The position numbers and the translations under genes are program-made. The notes beneath the pieces are model-generated. The model saw only the letters and a program-made list of their open reading frames with translations. It was not told the origin of the DNA and did not search any database. This document shows positions 23,508 through 33,342 of a stretch of 33,342 nt of DNA, one piece after another (the first letter of the stretch is position 1; each line of letters opens with the position of its first letter). The stretch comes from Eubacteriales bacterium. GTDB lineage: Bacteria > Bacillota_A > Clostridia > Christensenellales > Aristaeellaceae. Location: NCBI GenBank assembly GCA_029974035.1, contig JARKQG010000006.1:1-33342 (forward strand), given 5' to 3'.

Positions 23508-25301
23508 ATGACGAAAAATAAGAAACTCTTGCAGTGGGTTGACGAAGTCAAAGATATGTGTCAGCCGGATTCCGTCTATTGGTGCGACGGTTCCGAAGAG
23601 GAATACCAGCGCATTCTCAAGAGCATGGTGGATTCCGGTGCCGCCATTCCGCTCAACCCCGAGAAGCGCCCGGGCTGCTACCTGTTCCGCAGCCATCCCT
23701 CCGATGTGGCGCGGGTCGAAAACCGCACTTTTATCGCCTCCAAACGGAAGGAAGACGCCGGCATCACCAACAACTGGGTCGATCCGGAGGAATTGAAAAA
23801 GACGATGCGCGCGCTGTACAAGGGCTGCATGAAGGGCCGCACGCTGTACGTCATCCCCTTCTCCATGGGCCCCATCGGCTCGCCCATTTCCAAAATCGGC
23901 GTGGAGATCACCGACAGCCCCTACGTCGTGGCCAACATGCGGATCATGACCCGCACGGGCCAGGCCGTGCTGGATGTGCTGGGCGACGAGGGCGAATTTG
24001 TGCCCTGCCTGCACTCCGTCGGCGCGCCGCTTGAGCCGGGCCAGAAAGACGTCGCGTGGCCCTGCGCGCCCATTGAGCAGAAGTATATCAGCCATTTTCC
24101 CGAGGACCGCACGATCTGGTCCTACGGCTCCGGCTACGGCGGAAACGCGCTTCTGGGCAAGAAGTGCTTCGCGCTGCGCATCGCGTCCGTCCAGGCCCGC
24201 GACGAGGGCTGGATGGCCGAGCACATGCTGGTACTGCGCCTGACCGACCCCAAGGGCAACGTGAAATACATCACCGGCGCGTTCCCCAGCGCCTGCGGCA
24301 AGACCAACCTGGCCATGCTGATCCCCACCGTCCCCGGCTGGAAGGTCGAGACCGTGGGCGACGACATCGCCTGGATGAAGTTCGGCAAGGACGGCCGTCT
24401 CTACGCCATCAACCCCGAGGCGGGCTTCTTCGGCGTGGCGCCGGGCACTTCCGAGCAGTCCAACCCCAACGCGATGCACACCATTACCAAGAACACCATC
24501 TTCACCAACGTGGCGCTGACCGACGACGGCGACGTGTGGTGGGAGGGCATCGGCACCCCCGCGCCGGATCACCTGATCGACTGGAAGGGCAACGACTGGA
24601 CGCCCGACAGCAAGGAGCCGGCCGCCCATCCCAACGCCCGCTTCACCACGCCCGCCAGCCAGTGCCCCTCCATCGCGCCCGAATGGGAGGATCCCAACGG
24701 TGTGCCGATTTCCGCCATCCTGATCGGCGGCCGCCGGCCCTCCACCATCCCGCTGGTGAACGAGAGCTTTGACTGGAAGCACGGCGTGTTCCTGGGCTCC
24801 ATCATGGGTTCCGAGATCACGGCCGCCGCCATCTCCTCGAAGATCGGCCAGGTGCGCCGCGATCCCTTCGCGATGCTGCCCTTCATCGGCTACAACGCGA
24901 CGGACTACCTCCAGCACTGGCTGGACATCGGCGAGGCCACCGAGGCCAACAAGCTGCCGAGAATCTTCTACGTCAACTGGTTCCGCAAGAGCCCGGAGGG
25001 TAAGTTCCTGTGGCCGGGCTACGGCGACAACAGCCGCGTGCTCAAGTGGATCGTGCAGCGCGTATCCGGCGAAATCGGTGCGGAGCAAACCCCCATCGGC
25101 CTCCTGCCCAAGAAGGAAGACCTGGATATCAGCGGCCTTGAACTCAAGGAAGGCGCGCTGGATGAGCTGCTCAAGGTGGACAAGGAAGGCTGGAAGGCCG
25201 AGGTCGAGTCCATCAAGGAGTACTACGCCAAGTACGACGGCAAGCTGCCCAAGGAGATGTACCACCAGCTGGATGCGCTGGAAGCGCGCGTCAACAGCTG
25301 A
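23508..25301 (+). CDS. pckG: Phosphoenolpyruvate carboxykinase (GTP)
   Basis: The product is 597 residues, full length for GTP-type PEPCK. The P-loop [12 protein letters not shown] (259-270) contains the reactive Cys263 characteristic of the GTP enzymes. Further conserved parts are [19 protein letters not shown] (metal Lys near 218), the AEHML segment (H239), and [10 protein letters not shown] with the metal Asp. It interconverts oxaloacetate + GTP and PEP + CO2 + GDP. In a fermenter it can run toward oxaloacetate to feed succinate or propionate branches, or toward gluconeogenesis; the direction cannot be told from sequence. AAGGAG lies 9 nt before the ATG. It is a single gene with its own promoter and terminator. 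Confidence 0.96.
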   Translation: MTKNKKLLQWVDEVKDMCQPDSVYWCDGSEEEYQRILKSMVDSGAAIPLNPEKRPGCYLFRSHPSDVARVENRTFIASKRKEDAGITNNWVDPEELKKTMRALYKGCMKGRTLYVIPFSMGPIGSPISKIGVEITDSPYVVANMRIMTRTGQAVLDVLGDEGEFVPCLHSVGAPLEPGQKDVAWPCAPIEQKYISHFPEDRTIWSYGSGYGGNALLGKKCFALRIASVQARDEGWMAEHMLVLRLTDPKGNVKYITGAFPSACGKTNLAMLIPTVPGWKVETVGDDIAWMKFGKDGRLYAINPEAGFFGVAPGTSEQSNPNAMHTITKNTIFTNVALTDDGDVWWEGIGTPAPDHLIDWKGNDWTPDSKEPAAHPNARFTTPASQCPSIAPEWEDPNGVPISAILIGGRRPSTIPLVNESFDWKHGVFLGSIMGSEITAAAISSKIGQVRRDPFAMLPFIGYNATDYLQHWLDIGEATEANKLPRIFYVNWFRKSPEGKFLWPGYGDNSRVLKWIVQRVSGEIGAEQTPIGLLPKKEDLDISGLELKEGALDELLKVDKEGWKAEVESIKEYYAKYDGKLPKEMYHQLDALEARVNS

Positions 25302-25337
25302 GGCGCATTCCCGGAGGCGAAGCGTTGACCGGGTCTA

Positions 25338-25371
25338 AACCGCCGGAAACCCATTTGGGTTTCCGGCGGTT
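25338..25371. terminator. Intrinsic terminator after PEP carboxykinase
   Basis: A perfect 15-bp stem, AACCGCCGGAAACCC (25338-25352) with its complement (25357-25371), has an ATTT loop and a T-rich tail (CTTTCGCTTTT). It can serve the convergent minus-strand gene as well. Confidence 0.85.
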
Positions 25372-25434
25372 CTTTCGCTTTTCGGGGGGCGTGCCGCCTT
25401 TATCCGCCTTGCGATGGGGCCGGAGGCATGCGCC

Positions 25435-26397
25435 TTACCGCGGGTTGACGATGTTGACCGGCGCGCCGCCGAGGAAGGCGCGCAGGTTGTCCGCCGCGAT
25501 GCCCATCAGCCGCTTGCGGGATTCCCGGGGCGCCCAGGCGATGTGGGGCGTGATGAGGCAGTTTTTCGCCCGGAGCAGCGGGTTGTCCGCCCGGATAGGC
25601 TCTTCGTCCACCACATCCAGCCCCGCGGCGTACACGTGCCCGTCGTTCAGCGCGTCCGCCAGATCCCTTTCGACGACGAGGGGGCCGCGCCCGGTGTTGA
25701 TCAGGATCACGCCGGGCTTCATTTTCGCAATTGCGGCGCGGTCGATCATGCCGCGGGTCTCTTCCGTCAGCGGGCAGTTGAGCGAGATCACGTCCGAGCG
25801 GGCGTAGAGCGCGTCCAGCGTCACAAATTCGATCGGGCCGCGGCAGTCTCCCGGGACCGTTCGGGTGTGGGAAATCACGCGCATGCCAAAGGCCGCGGCG
25901 ATCCCGGCGGTCGCCCGGCCGATGCGGCCAAAGCCGACGATGCCCATTGTCTTTCCGGCCAGCTCGACTTGCGGGGTTTCCCAAAAGCAGAAATCCGGGC
26001 TTTCACTCCAGCGCCCCGCGTGGACGGCCGCGGAGTGGTGCTCCGGGCGGTGGCACAGCGCCAGCAGCAGCGCGAACACAAACTGCGCCACGGCGTCGGT
26101 GCCGTAGGCGGGGACATTGGCCACCGGGATGCCCCGCTCCCGGGCGGCCGCAACATCCACCACGTTGTAGCCGGTGGCCAGTACGCCGATAAAGCGCAGG
26201 TTCGGGCAGGCGAAGATCGTCTGCCGCGTGAGCGGCGTCTTGTTGGTGTAGACGATCTCGGCGTCCGCCATTCGCGCTGCCGTCTGCTCCGGGGCAGTCC
26301 GGTCATAAACCGTCAATTCGCCCAGTGCCTCCAAATCCGCCCAGCTCAGGTCGCCGGGGTTCAGGGTATGGCCGTCCAGTATCACAATCTTGGGCAT
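25435..26397 (-). CDS. D-2-hydroxyacid dehydrogenase, glycerate dehydrogenase (HprA)-like
   Basis: The product is 320 residues. The N-terminus [20 protein letters not shown] is typical of the HprA/glycerate dehydrogenase branch. The NAD motif is [10 protein letters not shown] (152-161). Catalytic residues are R237 in NTGRG, E266 in DEEP and H285 in TPHIAW. It probably reduces hydroxypyruvate or glyoxylate with NADH. AAGGAG (26404-26409) lies 6 nt upstream of the ATG. The gene is monocistronic on the minus strand, between convergent PEP carboxykinase and divergent catalase. It is only distantly similar to the dehydrogenase at 4981-5937. Confidence 0.88.
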   Translation of the reverse strand: MPKIVILDGHTLNPGDLSWADLEALGELTVYDRTAPEQTAARMADAEIVYTNKTPLTRQTIFACPNLRFIGVLATGYNVVDVAAARERGIPVANVPAYGTDAVAQFVFALLLALCHRPEHHSAAVHAGRWSESPDFCFWETPQVELAGKTMGIVGFGRIGRATAGIAAAFGMRVISHTRTVPGDCRGPIEFVTLDALYARSDVISLNCPLTEETRGMIDRAAIAKMKPGVILINTGRGPLVVERDLADALNDGHVYAAGLDVVDEEPIRADNPLLRAKNCLITPHIAWAPRESRKRLMGIAADNLRAFLGGAPVNIVNPR

Positions 26398-26435
26398 GGC
26401 TTGCTCCTTAAACGCCGGAAAGGCGCCCGAGCTGA

Positions 26436-26464
26436 TTGAGCGCTTCCGGAGCGTGTTATATATG
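26436..26464 (+). promoter_or_regulatory. Possible catalase promoter
   Basis: TTGAGC (26436-26441), 17 nt, then TATATG (26459-26464) within TTATATATGG. It would give a leader of about 165 nt. A weaker TTGACT (26552-26557) without a good -10 lies closer to the gene. Confidence 0.35.
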
Positions 26465-26586
26465 GAACATGATATTGCATTTCAGACCCGATCGAAAGCG
26501 GCCGAAGGCAATTTTTTTGTGAAGTCCCTCTCCTTTCTTTTTTTGTTCCATTTGACTGTTTTCCACGCAATCCTTGTGTTTGGGGA

Positions 26587-26611
26587 TTCCAGACCCCGGT
26601 GGGGGTTGGAA
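26587..26611 (+). promoter_or_regulatory. Hairpin in the catalase leader
   Basis: TTCCAGACCCC and GGGGGTTGGAA pair around a GGT loop, with one mismatch and one wobble, 14 nt before the ribosome-site region of the catalase gene. It could shield the leader or control read-through. Nothing further can be claimed. Confidence 0.4.
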
Positions 26612-26635
26612 ATACATCATGAAAGGGGTGTTTCA

Positions 26636-28150
26636 ATGGACGAGAAAAAACTGACCACCGCAACCGGAGCGCCGGTCGCCAACAACCAGGATTCGCTCAC
26701 GGCGGGTCCCCGCGGGCCAATGCTGCTGCAGGACGTATGGTTTCTCGAGAAGATGGCGCATTTTGACCGCGAAGTCATCCCGGAGCGGCGCATGCACGCC
26801 AAGGGCTCCGGAGCGTTTGGCAAGTTCACCGTCACCAATGACATCACGAAGTATACCCGCGCCAGGGTGTTCTCCGAAGTGGGCAAGGAGACGCCGGTTT
26901 TTGTGCGCTTCTCGACCGTCGCCGGAGAGCGCGGCGCGGCGGATGCCGAGCGCGATATCCGCGGCTTTGCCATCAAGTTCTACACCGAAGAGGGCAACTG
27001 GGACCTGGTGGGCAACAATACGCCCGTGTTCTTCATCCGCGACGCGCATCACTTTTCCGACCTCAACCACGTGGTCAAGCGCGACCCCAGGACCAACATG
27101 CGTTCCCCGCAGAACAACTGGGACTTCTGGACCATGCTGCCCGAGGCGCTGCACCAAGTGACCATCGTCATGAGCGACCGCGGCCTGCCCGACGGCTACC
27201 GCCACATGCACGGCTTTGGCAGCCATACCTACAGTCTTATCAGCGCGGACGGCGTGCGTCACTGGATCAAGTTCCACTTCCGCACCCACCAGGGCATCAA
27301 GAACCTGACCGACGCCGAGGCGGAGGCGATCGTCGGAAAGGACCGCGAAAGCGCGCAGCGCGATCTGTTTGAAGCCATCGAGCGGGGCGATTTCCCGCGC
27401 TGGACGATGCAGATCCAGATCATGACGGAGGCGCAGGCCAGGAATCACCGGGAAAACCCCTTTGACATCACCAAGGTGTGGAGCCACAGGGATTACCCGC
27501 TGATTGACGTGGGCGTGCTGGAGCTCAACCGCAACCCGGACAACTACTTCGCCCAGGTTGAACAGGCCGCCTTCAGCCCCGCCCACATTGTGCCGGGCAT
27601 CGGCCTTTCCCCGGACAAGCTGCTGCAGGGGCGCGTCTTCTCCTACGGCGACGCGCACCGCTACCGGCTCGGCGTCAACAACGACCAGATCCCCGTCAAC
27701 CGCCCCATCGTCCCCGTGCACAGCTACCATCGGGACGGCATGATGCGGGTGGACGGCAACTACGGCGCGACGCTGGGCTACGAGCCCAACAGCTACGGCG
27801 AATGGGCCGAACAGCCGGACTTTGCCGAGCCGCCGCTGGATCTGTCCGGCTTTGCGGACCGCTTCAGCCCCTACGGCGACGACGACGACTGCTTCTACCA
27901 GCCGGGCAACCTGTACCGCCTGATGACCGAGGAGCAAAAGTGCGCGCTGATCGAGAACACGAAAAACAGCATCATGCCGGTGACGATGAACATCAAGTAC
28001 CGGCACGCCGCGCACTGCCATATGGCCGACCCGGACTACGGCGCGCGCATTGCCGCGGCGCTGGGCCTTGACATGGAAAAGGTGCTGCCGTTGACGAAGC
28101 TCACCCACAAGGAGCGCATGGCGGCGACAAAGGCTGGGACATTCGAATAG
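26636..28150 (+). CDS. katA: Heme catalase, clade 3 small-subunit type
   Basis: The product is 504 residues. The distal heme pocket shows H54 in [12 protein letters not shown] and N127 in [13 protein letters not shown]. The proximal Tyr337 is in [14 protein letters not shown], and the H54-N127-Y337 spacing is identical to that of bovine liver catalase. There is no C-terminal flavodoxin-like extension. It dismutates H2O2 to water and O2 in the cytoplasm and needs heme, which an anaerobe must make or import. The ATG at 26636 follows AAAGGGGTG. The gene stands alone, with a long leader and its own terminator. It probably protects oxygen-sensitive enzymes such as the two hydrogenases; that link is inference. 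Confidence 0.95.
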   Translation: MDEKKLTTATGAPVANNQDSLTAGPRGPMLLQDVWFLEKMAHFDREVIPERRMHAKGSGAFGKFTVTNDITKYTRARVFSEVGKETPVFVRFSTVAGERGAADAERDIRGFAIKFYTEEGNWDLVGNNTPVFFIRDAHHFSDLNHVVKRDPRTNMRSPQNNWDFWTMLPEALHQVTIVMSDRGLPDGYRHMHGFGSHTYSLISADGVRHWIKFHFRTHQGIKNLTDAEAEAIVGKDRESAQRDLFEAIERGDFPRWTMQIQIMTEAQARNHRENPFDITKVWSHRDYPLIDVGVLELNRNPDNYFAQVEQAAFSPAHIVPGIGLSPDKLLQGRVFSYGDAHRYRLGVNNDQIPVNRPIVPVHSYHRDGMMRVDGNYGATLGYEPNSYGEWAEQPDFAEPPLDLSGFADRFSPYGDDDDCFYQPGNLYRLMTEEQKCALIENTKNSIMPVTMNIKYRHAAHCHMADPDYGARIAAALGLDMEKVLPLTKLTHKERMAATKAGTFE

Positions 28151-28163
28151 CGCGCATTTGCCC

Positions 28164-28197
28164 CGCGCCCGCCGGCACGCCGGCGGGCGCGCGTTTT
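28164..28197 (+). terminator. Intrinsic terminator after catalase
   Basis: A 13-bp GC-rich stem (28164-28176 with 28179-28191) is followed by TTTT (28194-28197). Confidence 0.75.
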
Positions 28198-28206
28198 GCG
28201 TCGCGG

Positions 28207-28235
28207 TTGACATGCGCAAGCACCGGTGTTATATT
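28207..28235 (+). promoter_or_regulatory. Strong promoter of the SDR/epimerase gene
   Basis: Consensus TTGACA (28207-28212), 17 nt, then TATATT (28230-28235) preceded by TG. It is the best sigma-A match in the window and gives a leader of about 25 nt. Confidence 0.8.
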
Positions 28236-28264
28236 TTGAAAAAAGACTGGCCGGAGGTGTGGAC

Positions 28265-29278
28265 ATGAAAGCTCTTTTCATCGGCGGGACCGGCACCATC
28301 AGCAGTCCCATTTCGTACTTTGCCGCCAGCGGCGGCTGGGAACTCTACCTGCTCAACCGAGGCAGCCGGGGACTGCCGGAAGGTGCGGCCCAGATTCGGG
28401 CCGACATCCGCGACGAGGATGCCGTGCGCGAGAAGATCTCGGGCATGCGCTTTGATGTGGTCGCGGACTTTATCGCCTATACTCCGGATGATGTCGAGCG
28501 GGATTTCCGCCTCTTTGGGGGAAAGACGGCCCAGTACATCTTCATCAGCTCCGCCTCGGCCTATCAAAAGCCGCTGGCCAGCCCCTTTGTCACGGAGAGC
28601 ACGCCGCTATTCAACCCGTTCTGGCAGTATTCCCGCGACAAGATCGCCTGCGAGCAGCTTTTGACGGATCTGTACCGCCGGGAGGGCTTCCCGATCACCA
28701 TCGTGCGCCCCAGCCACACCTACGGCGAGCGGGCGGTGCCGGTGGCGCTGCACGGGGGGAAGGGCTCATACCCGGTCATCCGGCGCATGAAGCAGGGCAA
28801 GAAAGTGATCGTCCCCGGCGACGGCACATCGCTCTGGACGCTCACATGGAACGAGGACTTTGCGTGGGCGTTTCTGGGCCTGATGGGCAACATCCACGCC
28901 GTCGGCGAAACCTATCAGATCACATCGGACGAATCGCTGACCTGGAACCAGATCTACCACACCGCCGCCGCCGCGATGGGCGTCGAGGCGCGCCTGGTGC
29001 ACATTCCCTCGGACGTGCTGGGTGCGAAGAACCCGGACTGGAAGGGCGGCCTCGTCGGCGACAAGGCCAACAGCGTCGTCTTTGACAACGCGAAAATCAA
29101 GCGTGCCGTGCCCGACTTTAAGGCGTGCACCCGCTTTGACGAGGGCGTCCGCGTGGCGCTGGAGTACATTGACGGGCATCCCGAGTGCCAAACGGAGGAC
29201 CCGGCGTTTGACGACTGGTGCGATCGGATGATCGAGGCCTGGGAACGCGCTGTCGAATCGCTTCCGCGCTTCCATTGA
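28265..29278 (+). CDS. NAD(P)-dependent extended SDR / epimerase-dehydratase family protein
   Basis: The product is 337 residues. The Rossmann motif FIGGTGTISSPI is at 5-16, where typical epimerases have GxxGxxG. The active-site pair Y122-x3-K126 is in QYSRDKIACE, with the catalytic Ser region FISSASAY (93-100). RPSHTYGE and the DGTSLWTLTWNEDFA stretch are usual for sugar-nucleotide-epimerase-like proteins of Bacillota. The substrate is not readable. GGAGGTG lies 5 nt before the ATG at 28265. The upstream in-frame ATG at 28226 falls inside the promoter and is rejected. The gene is isolated from sugar genes, so neighbours give no help with function. Confidence 0.85.
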   Translation: MKALFIGGTGTISSPISYFAASGGWELYLLNRGSRGLPEGAAQIRADIRDEDAVREKISGMRFDVVADFIAYTPDDVERDFRLFGGKTAQYIFISSASAYQKPLASPFVTESTPLFNPFWQYSRDKIACEQLLTDLYRREGFPITIVRPSHTYGERAVPVALHGGKGSYPVIRRMKQGKKVIVPGDGTSLWTLTWNEDFAWAFLGLMGNIHAVGETYQITSDESLTWNQIYHTAAAAMGVEARLVHIPSDVLGAKNPDWKGGLVGDKANSVVFDNAKIKRAVPDFKACTRFDEGVRVALEYIDGHPECQTEDPAFDDWCDRMIEAWERAVESLPRFH

Positions 29279-29370
29279 GAAACCAATCGGGTCCGGCGCG
29301 CGTCTAATCGAACATCAGGGCGAATTTCGCCATATAATCTTCGATTTGGGAATCCTCAGGAGGTGTTTCC

Positions 29371-32300
29371 ATGAAGGGCAAGCGGATTTTGACGGGCATT
29401 CTGGCCGTTTGGCTGACCATGCTGCTGGCCGTGGGCGCGCCGGTCGCGCCCGCATTCGCCGAGTCCGGCCAGGACCAGCCCGAACAGGCGGAGCAGCCTC
29501 CCGAGGAGGCCGCGGAGACGGCGCCGGCGGAACCGGAGGGTGAGCCCTCGGGTGGATACGCGCAGGCCGTGCAGGAGGCCGCCGTCTATCTGGACGCTCA
29601 ACTGACCCAGCCCGTTTCCCTTCTGTCGGAGGGTGATGTGGTCTACTTAAGCGAAATTGACGCCGATACCGGCGCGGCCATGGTGATCTTCAACATGGCT
29701 GGCGTCGCCACCATCGGCTATGTGCTGCCGGAGGCGCTGCAGACACTGGACGCGGGGCAGGCCGAGGCCTACGCCGGCAGTGCCGTGGAGGCCGAGGATT
29801 CCATTCGCGCGGGAGATGACGGGGATGTGGTGCTGCTGCCTGTCGCAGGCACCACAGAGCCGACGCCTGAGCCGACGCCGGAGCCTACACCGGAACCGAC
29901 GCCCGAGCCCACGCTGGAACCCACGCCGGAGCCTACACCGGAGCCGACGCCAGAGCCTACGCCCGAACCCACACCGGAACCCACGCCTGAGCCGACGCCG
30001 GAACCGACGCCGGAACCGACGCCCGAGCCGACGCCTGAGCCGACACTCGAACCGACGCCGGAACTGACGCCCGAGCCTACACCGGAGCCGACGCCTGAGC
30101 CTACGCCCGAACCCACGCCTGAGCCGACGCCGGAACCAACACCGGAGCCGACGCCGGAAGTGATTCAACCGGCACCACCCCAGTTGCCAACGCCCGAGCC
30201 TACACCGGAGCCAACACCCGAGCCTACGCCCGAGCCTACACCGGAGCCCACCCCGGAGCCGACGCTTGAACCAACGCCAGAGCCCACACCGGAAGCTACG
30301 CTGGAGCCTACGCCGGAGCCCACTCCGGAAGTCACGCCGGAGGTAACACCCGAACCGACCCCGGAGCCATCCCCGACACCGGAAGTGATTCAGCCGGCAC
30401 CGCCCAAGCTGCCCACCCCGGAACCGACGCCGGAACCGACGCCGGAACCGACACCCGAACCCACGCCTGAACCCACGCCGGAACCGACGCCGGAACCGAC
30501 ACCCGAATCCACGCCTGAACCGACCCCGGAACCCACACCGGAACCGACGCCGGAGCCTACACCGGAACCGACCCCGGAGCCTACACCGGAGCCTACACCG
30601 GAAGCGACCCCGGAACCCACTCCGGAACCCACACCGGAACCGACGCCGGAACCCACACCAGAACCGACACCCGAACCGACGCCTGAGCCCAGCCCCGCCA
30701 TTTCAATGACGATGACCAGCGACGCCTGGGAGTACCGCGCCGGCGACGTGGTGGTGTATACCGCGACGGTGGTCAATGATGGCAACGTGACGCTGTCGCG
30801 CGTAGCCGTCACGGACGAACTGGTTGGAAGCCCCGAAGTCATCCGCGACCTGGCGCCGGGCGAGCAGAAGCGTGTGGTCTTCCGCTATACGGTGCCCGGG
30901 GATGCCGAGGCCGGGGCACTGGAAAACCGCGCGATGGCCGTCGCGCAGGCCGAGGCGGGGGCCGACGCGATCAACGCGCAGGCCGACACCGCCGTGACAG
31001 TGCTGGACGGCGATGTCGTCGCCCGCATCGAAATTCCCACGGCGGTTGAGCCGGGCGAAACGGTCGAGGGGAACGTGATCATTGAAAACGGAGGCTCGAA
31101 GGATCTGACCGGCCTTACATATGCCGTCGAACCGGACGGCGCGGTGATATCCGGCGCGGAGAAGCGCCTCAACGCGGGGGAGAGCCTGGCGTTTCCCTTC
31201 CGGTTTGCGGTCTCAAAGGATCAGTCTCCCGGTCCGCTGACGATGGGCGTGCGCGTGTCGGGCACGTACAACCGTGAGGCTGTGGAGCTGAACGCCGTGT
31301 CGGATGTGGAGATCGCGCGCGTTCCCGCGCTGACCACGCAGCAAAAGGCCGCGAAGCGCTCCGTCAAGCCCGGGGAGACCGTTTCGTACCGCGCGACGGT
31401 CGCCAACGTTGGCAACGTCGCGCTGGCAGACCTCACCTGTGCCAGCGACCTCTGGGGCATTGCCATCGATCCCGATTCCATCGTGCCTGCCGACGGGGCG
31501 ACGATTGACGCGGAAACCCTCGTCATCCACCGCCTAGGGCCGGGGGAGACGCTGTCCTATGAGTACGCCTACACGATTCCGACGGCCGCCGATTCCGGCG
31601 CGTTTGAGAGCAATCTCAGCGTCACGGGCAGCGACGAAGTCACCGGCAAATCGGTCGCGGCGGGGTCCGTCACCGAGGTTTCGATTGCCGCCGCTCCCGA
31701 TCTGACGCTTCAGATTGCCACCGACCGGGACGCCTACGCCCCCGGTGAGGACATTCAGTACATTCTGACCGCCCAAAATACCGGCAACGTGACACTGGAG
31801 GATGTACGCCTTCTCGACCACGCGGAGGGGCTGACGCTGATGAGCGTCGATGCGTCGAACGACTCCGGCGCGGTTCAGGATGAAGGGGATTCCGCCGTTA
31901 CAATGCCGATCCTTTCGTCCGGCGCGTCCGTCCGCGTGGTCTTTACGGGCCCCGCGCCGGTGGCCGATCTGAGTGATCCGGACGTAACGGTCTCGGGCAA
32001 CGGCTTTGAGTACCGCTATCGCAATCAGGCCGCGGCTTCCGGCCGGTCCGCCGCGGACGGAACCGTCGTTTCCGCCGAAGCCGGCGCGGCCGTCACGATT
32101 TCCGGCGTCATCGCGCTGGGTATCGAGGCCGGTGCCGACGCCGAATACTATCGGCCCGGCGAGACGGCGCGCGTCCGCGTCCGCGTGTTCAACGACGGCG
32201 ACGCCATCCTCGGCCACATCGTGCTGGAGGAGGATCAGGGCCTCACCTTCAAGGGAAAGAACCGCGCATCCGTCGACGTGGATGCCTCCGGCGGCAACGA

Positions 32301-32958
32301 GATCATCGCGCGGCTTGCGCCCGGAGAGGACGTGACGCTGACCTACGAAAAGGAGATTCCCGCCGACTACGGAGAGCCTTCGCTGGACGCGAGCCTCTTT
32401 GCCAAGAGCGCCTATGCCAACGCGGGCACGACGCTGTCCATCCCGATGGGCGAGAAAAAGCCCGCCGCGGTGCTGCTCAGCATGCGCGCCGCCGCCGATC
32501 CGGTGGAGGAAGGGCAGGCCGCGGCCTTTGACATCACCGTTACCAACGACGGCGACCGGGCGCTGTACGCCGTGGATGTGAAGGCGAGCCCGGAGGGCGG
32601 TACCTATGCCGACCTGCCCGAGGGCGTGAGCGCCGAGGGCGACACGCTGCACATTGCCGAGCTTCCCGCCGGCGAAACGCTGACGGTGCGCTATCAGGTG
32701 GACGCCGAAGCGGAAACCGAGGAGGATGGCCGCATCGAAGCCAGCGTCACCGCCACCGGCTGGGAGGACGAGGCTCGGACCGGTTCCGTGACCGCCTCCG
32801 CCAGCGCGGGGGCCGGCATCGCGGTTACCACCCCCGCGCCAACCCAGGCACCCGCCCAAGCGAGCCGCCTGCCGGTTACCATCCTGATCATTGGATTTGC
32901 GCTGCTGGCGCTAATGATCGCCGCGGGCCTGATCATCCTGGCACGCAGGCGAAGGTAG
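29371..32958 (+). CDS. Large secreted, membrane-anchored protein with Pro-Thr-Pro-Glu stalk and DUF11-like repeats
   Basis: The product is 1195 residues. Residues 1-30 form a signal peptide (MKGKR, hydrophobic core, PAFAES cleavage). A small domain (about 60-160, [20 protein letters not shown]) follows. Residues 163-440 are an EPTP stalk interrupted twice by VIQPAPP(Q/K)LP (codons 264 and 339). From about 445 to 1140 there are five or six Ig-like DUF11/CARDB-type domains, each with a recurring pattern such as [20 protein letters not shown] or [20 protein letters not shown]. The C-terminus has [16 protein letters not shown], one helix and RRRR. This resembles a sortase substrate but lacks the Gly of LPxTG, so membrane anchoring is more likely. 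AGGAGGTG is 5 nt before the ATG. A TATAAT at 29333-29338 may be its -10. The role is probably surface adhesion or spacing; no enzyme domain is seen. Confidence 0.88.
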   Translation: MKGKRILTGILAVWLTMLLAVGAPVAPAFAESGQDQPEQAEQPPEEAAETAPAEPEGEPSGGYAQAVQEAAVYLDAQLTQPVSLLSEGDVVYLSEIDADTGAAMVIFNMAGVATIGYVLPEALQTLDAGQAEAYAGSAVEAEDSIRAGDDGDVVLLPVAGTTEPTPEPTPEPTPEPTPEPTLEPTPEPTPEPTPEPTPEPTPEPTPEPTPEPTPEPTPEPTPEPTLEPTPELTPEPTPEPTPEPTPEPTPEPTPEPTPEPTPEVIQPAPPQLPTPEPTPEPTPEPTPEPTPEPTPEPTLEPTPEPTPEATLEPTPEPTPEVTPEVTPEPTPEPSPTPEVIQPAPPKLPTPEPTPEPTPEPTPEPTPEPTPEPTPEPTPESTPEPTPEPTPEPTPEPTPEPTPEPTPEPTPEATPEPTPEPTPEPTPEPTPEPTPEPTPEPSPAISMTMTSDAWEYRAGDVVVYTATVVNDGNVTLSRVAVTDELVGSPEVIRDLAPGEQKRVVFRYTVPGDAEAGALENRAMAVAQAEAGADAINAQADTAVTVLDGDVVARIEIPTAVEPGETVEGNVIIENGGSKDLTGLTYAVEPDGAVISGAEKRLNAGESLAFPFRFAVSKDQSPGPLTMGVRVSGTYNREAVELNAVSDVEIARVPALTTQQKAAKRSVKPGETVSYRATVANVGNVALADLTCASDLWGIAIDPDSIVPADGATIDAETLVIHRLGPGETLSYEYAYTIPTAADSGAFESNLSVTGSDEVTGKSVAAGSVTEVSIAAAPDLTLQIATDRDAYAPGEDIQYILTAQNTGNVTLEDVRLLDHAEGLTLMSVDASNDSGAVQDEGDSAVTMPILSSGASVRVVFTGPAPVADLSDPDVTVSGNGFEYRYRNQAAASGRSAADGTVVSAEAGAAVTISGVIALGIEAGADAEYYRPGETARVRVRVFNDGDAILGHIVLEEDQGLTFKGKNRASVDVDASGGNEIIARLAPGEDVTLTYEKEIPADYGEPSLDASLFAKSAYANAGTTLSIPMGEKKPAAVLLSMRAAADPVEEGQAAAFDITVTNDGDRALYAVDVKASPEGGTYADLPEGVSAEGDTLHIAELPAGETLTVRYQVDAEAETEEDGRIEASVTATGWEDEARTGSVTASASAGAGIAVTTPAPTQAPAQASRLPVTILIIGFALLALMIAAGLIILARRRR
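29857..30690 (+). repeat. In-frame 12-nt repeat tract encoding about 69 Glu-Pro-Thr-Pro units
   Basis: 278 codons of EPTP with occasional EPTL, EATP, ESTP and EVTP variants. Nucleotide repeats are imperfect: Thr uses ACG, ACA and ACC, and Pro uses CCG, CCC, CCT and CCA in mixed order. A 33-nt VIQPAPP module occurs at about 30160 and 30385, 225 nt apart, showing an internal duplication. Confidence 0.9.
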
Positions 32959-32981
32959 ACCGCCGCCCGCGTCCATGAAAA

Positions 32982-33007
32982 GGGCCCGGCGCAAACGCGC
33001 CGGGCCC
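32982..33007 (+). terminator. Terminator-like hairpin after the surface protein gene
   Basis: An 11-bp stem GGGCCCGGCGC/GCGCCGGGCCC with an AAAC loop, 24 nt after the stop. There is no U-tract. Confidence 0.6.
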
Positions 33008-33040
33008 GCAGCCCATCAACAAAGTGCGCTCAGCCCGCTT

Positions 33041-33342
33041 GGGCTGGGCGCAAATTTTGTGTAGAGGTGAGCAAAAACCAAAAGGAAAAAGCAGCGTGGA
33101 TGTCGAATAGATAGGAGAGATGCGGACACAGGAGGTCGGGCGGCATGCTGCAAGAGAAAGCGACGGCGAGCCAGAAGGAATATGAGATCGTGCTGCTGGA
33201 AGAGTTGGTGCCGGAAGACCACTTGCTGCGCAAGATTGAGCGGGCAGTAGATTTCAGCTTCATTCACGGCTTGTGCAAGGATTTGTACTCGCCCAATATC
33301 GGCCGCCCGGCGGTACCGCCGGAGCTATTGTTCCGGATGCTG
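33041..33342 (+). mobile_element. Left part of an IS1182-like insertion sequence, cut by the window end
   Basis: The transposase start at 33145 identifies the element. Its left end is uncertain. GGGCTGGGCGCAAATTTTGT (33041-33060) is a plausible inverted-repeat end, judged by its position and its lower-GC continuation. The right end is outside the window, so this cannot be checked here. Confidence 0.45.
33145..33342 (+). CDS. IS1182-family transposase, N-terminal part only
   Basis: 66 codons are visible and the frame is open to the window edge. The N-terminus carries VLLEELVPEDHLLRKIERAV, then FSFIHGLCKDLYSPNIGRPA and the PPELLFRML segment. This is the N-terminal domain (DUF772-like) of IS1182/IS5-group DDE transposases. 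AGGAGG (33130-33135) lies 9 nt before the ATG. The catalytic DDE residues would lie beyond the window, so whether the element is intact cannot be judged. Confidence 0.88.
   Translation, partial: MLQEKATASQKEYEIVLLEELVPEDHLLRKIERAVDFSFIHGLCKDLYSPNIGRPAVPPELLFRML

Noticed and set aside
23442..25265. Minus-strand open frame opposite PEP carboxykinase
   Set aside because: The plus strand encodes a full-length enzyme with all motifs. The antisense frame has none and no ribosome site.
29857..30690. Possible CRISPR-like repeat array
   Set aside because: The repeats are 12 nt, in frame, without spacers, and inside a coding region.
29769..30842. Gly-Ser-Gly-Val repeat proteins on the minus strand
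   Set aside because: These are the reverse complement of the EPTP tract, without start signals. They are a consequence of the 12-nt repeat.
31534..32859. Minus-strand open frame opposite the DUF11-like domains
   Set aside because: It is a Gly/His/Arg-rich shadow of the surface protein gene.

Overview
The window reads as chromosomal DNA from a GC-rich anaerobe of the Bacillota, probably a Clostridia or Christensenellales-like fermenter. This is inferred from strong AGGAGG-type ribosome binding sites, frequent GTG and TTG starts, an energy-converting group 4 [NiFe] hydrogenase, a clostridial-type [FeFe] hydrogenase and a GTP-dependent PEP carboxykinase. No rRNA, tRNA, CRISPR array or phage genes were seen.

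Layout. Positions 46-4165 (minus strand) hold a three-gene ABC export operon of ATPase, FtsX-type permease and HlyD-type adaptor. It is divergent from a TetR-family regulator (4347-4928), and between them lies a compact two-way promoter carrying four copies of an 8-bp half-site. Positions 4981-6267 (minus) hold a D-2-hydroxyacid dehydrogenase and a small two-helix membrane protein. A group-B-like [FeFe] hydrogenase (6490-7737, plus) follows, and then a tightly coupled hypABFCDE operon (7818-13236, plus) for building the NiFe(CN)2CO cofactor.

The centre of the window is a 12-gene minus-strand operon (22956 down to 13280). It encodes a complex-I-like membrane-bound [NiFe] hydrogenase with counterparts of NuoL, a divergent antiporter-like subunit, NuoN/M, NuoJ, NuoK, NuoA, NuoB, NuoC, NuoD, NuoH and NuoI, followed by the HycI-type maturation protease. 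The NADH module (NuoEFG) is absent, and the catalytic subunit keeps both Cys pairs that bind nickel and iron. The hyp operon and the hydrogenase operon converge on one two-way terminator, so enzyme and maturation factors form a single locus. The expected reaction is ferredoxin-driven H2 evolution, or its reverse, coupled to ion movement across the membrane.

Positions 23508-33342 hold PEP carboxykinase (plus), a glycerate-dehydrogenase-like enzyme (minus), a clade 3 catalase (plus), an extended SDR/epimerase (plus), a 1195-residue secreted and membrane-anchored protein with a 278-codon Pro-Thr-Pro-Glu tract and several DUF11-like domains (plus), and the 5' end of an IS1182-like transposase cut by the window edge.

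The most interesting points are the complex-I-like hydrogenase itself, its middle antiporter-like subunit that has lost most proton-channel residues, the structured leader and palindrome at its promoter, and the symmetric divergent promoter at 4206-4255.
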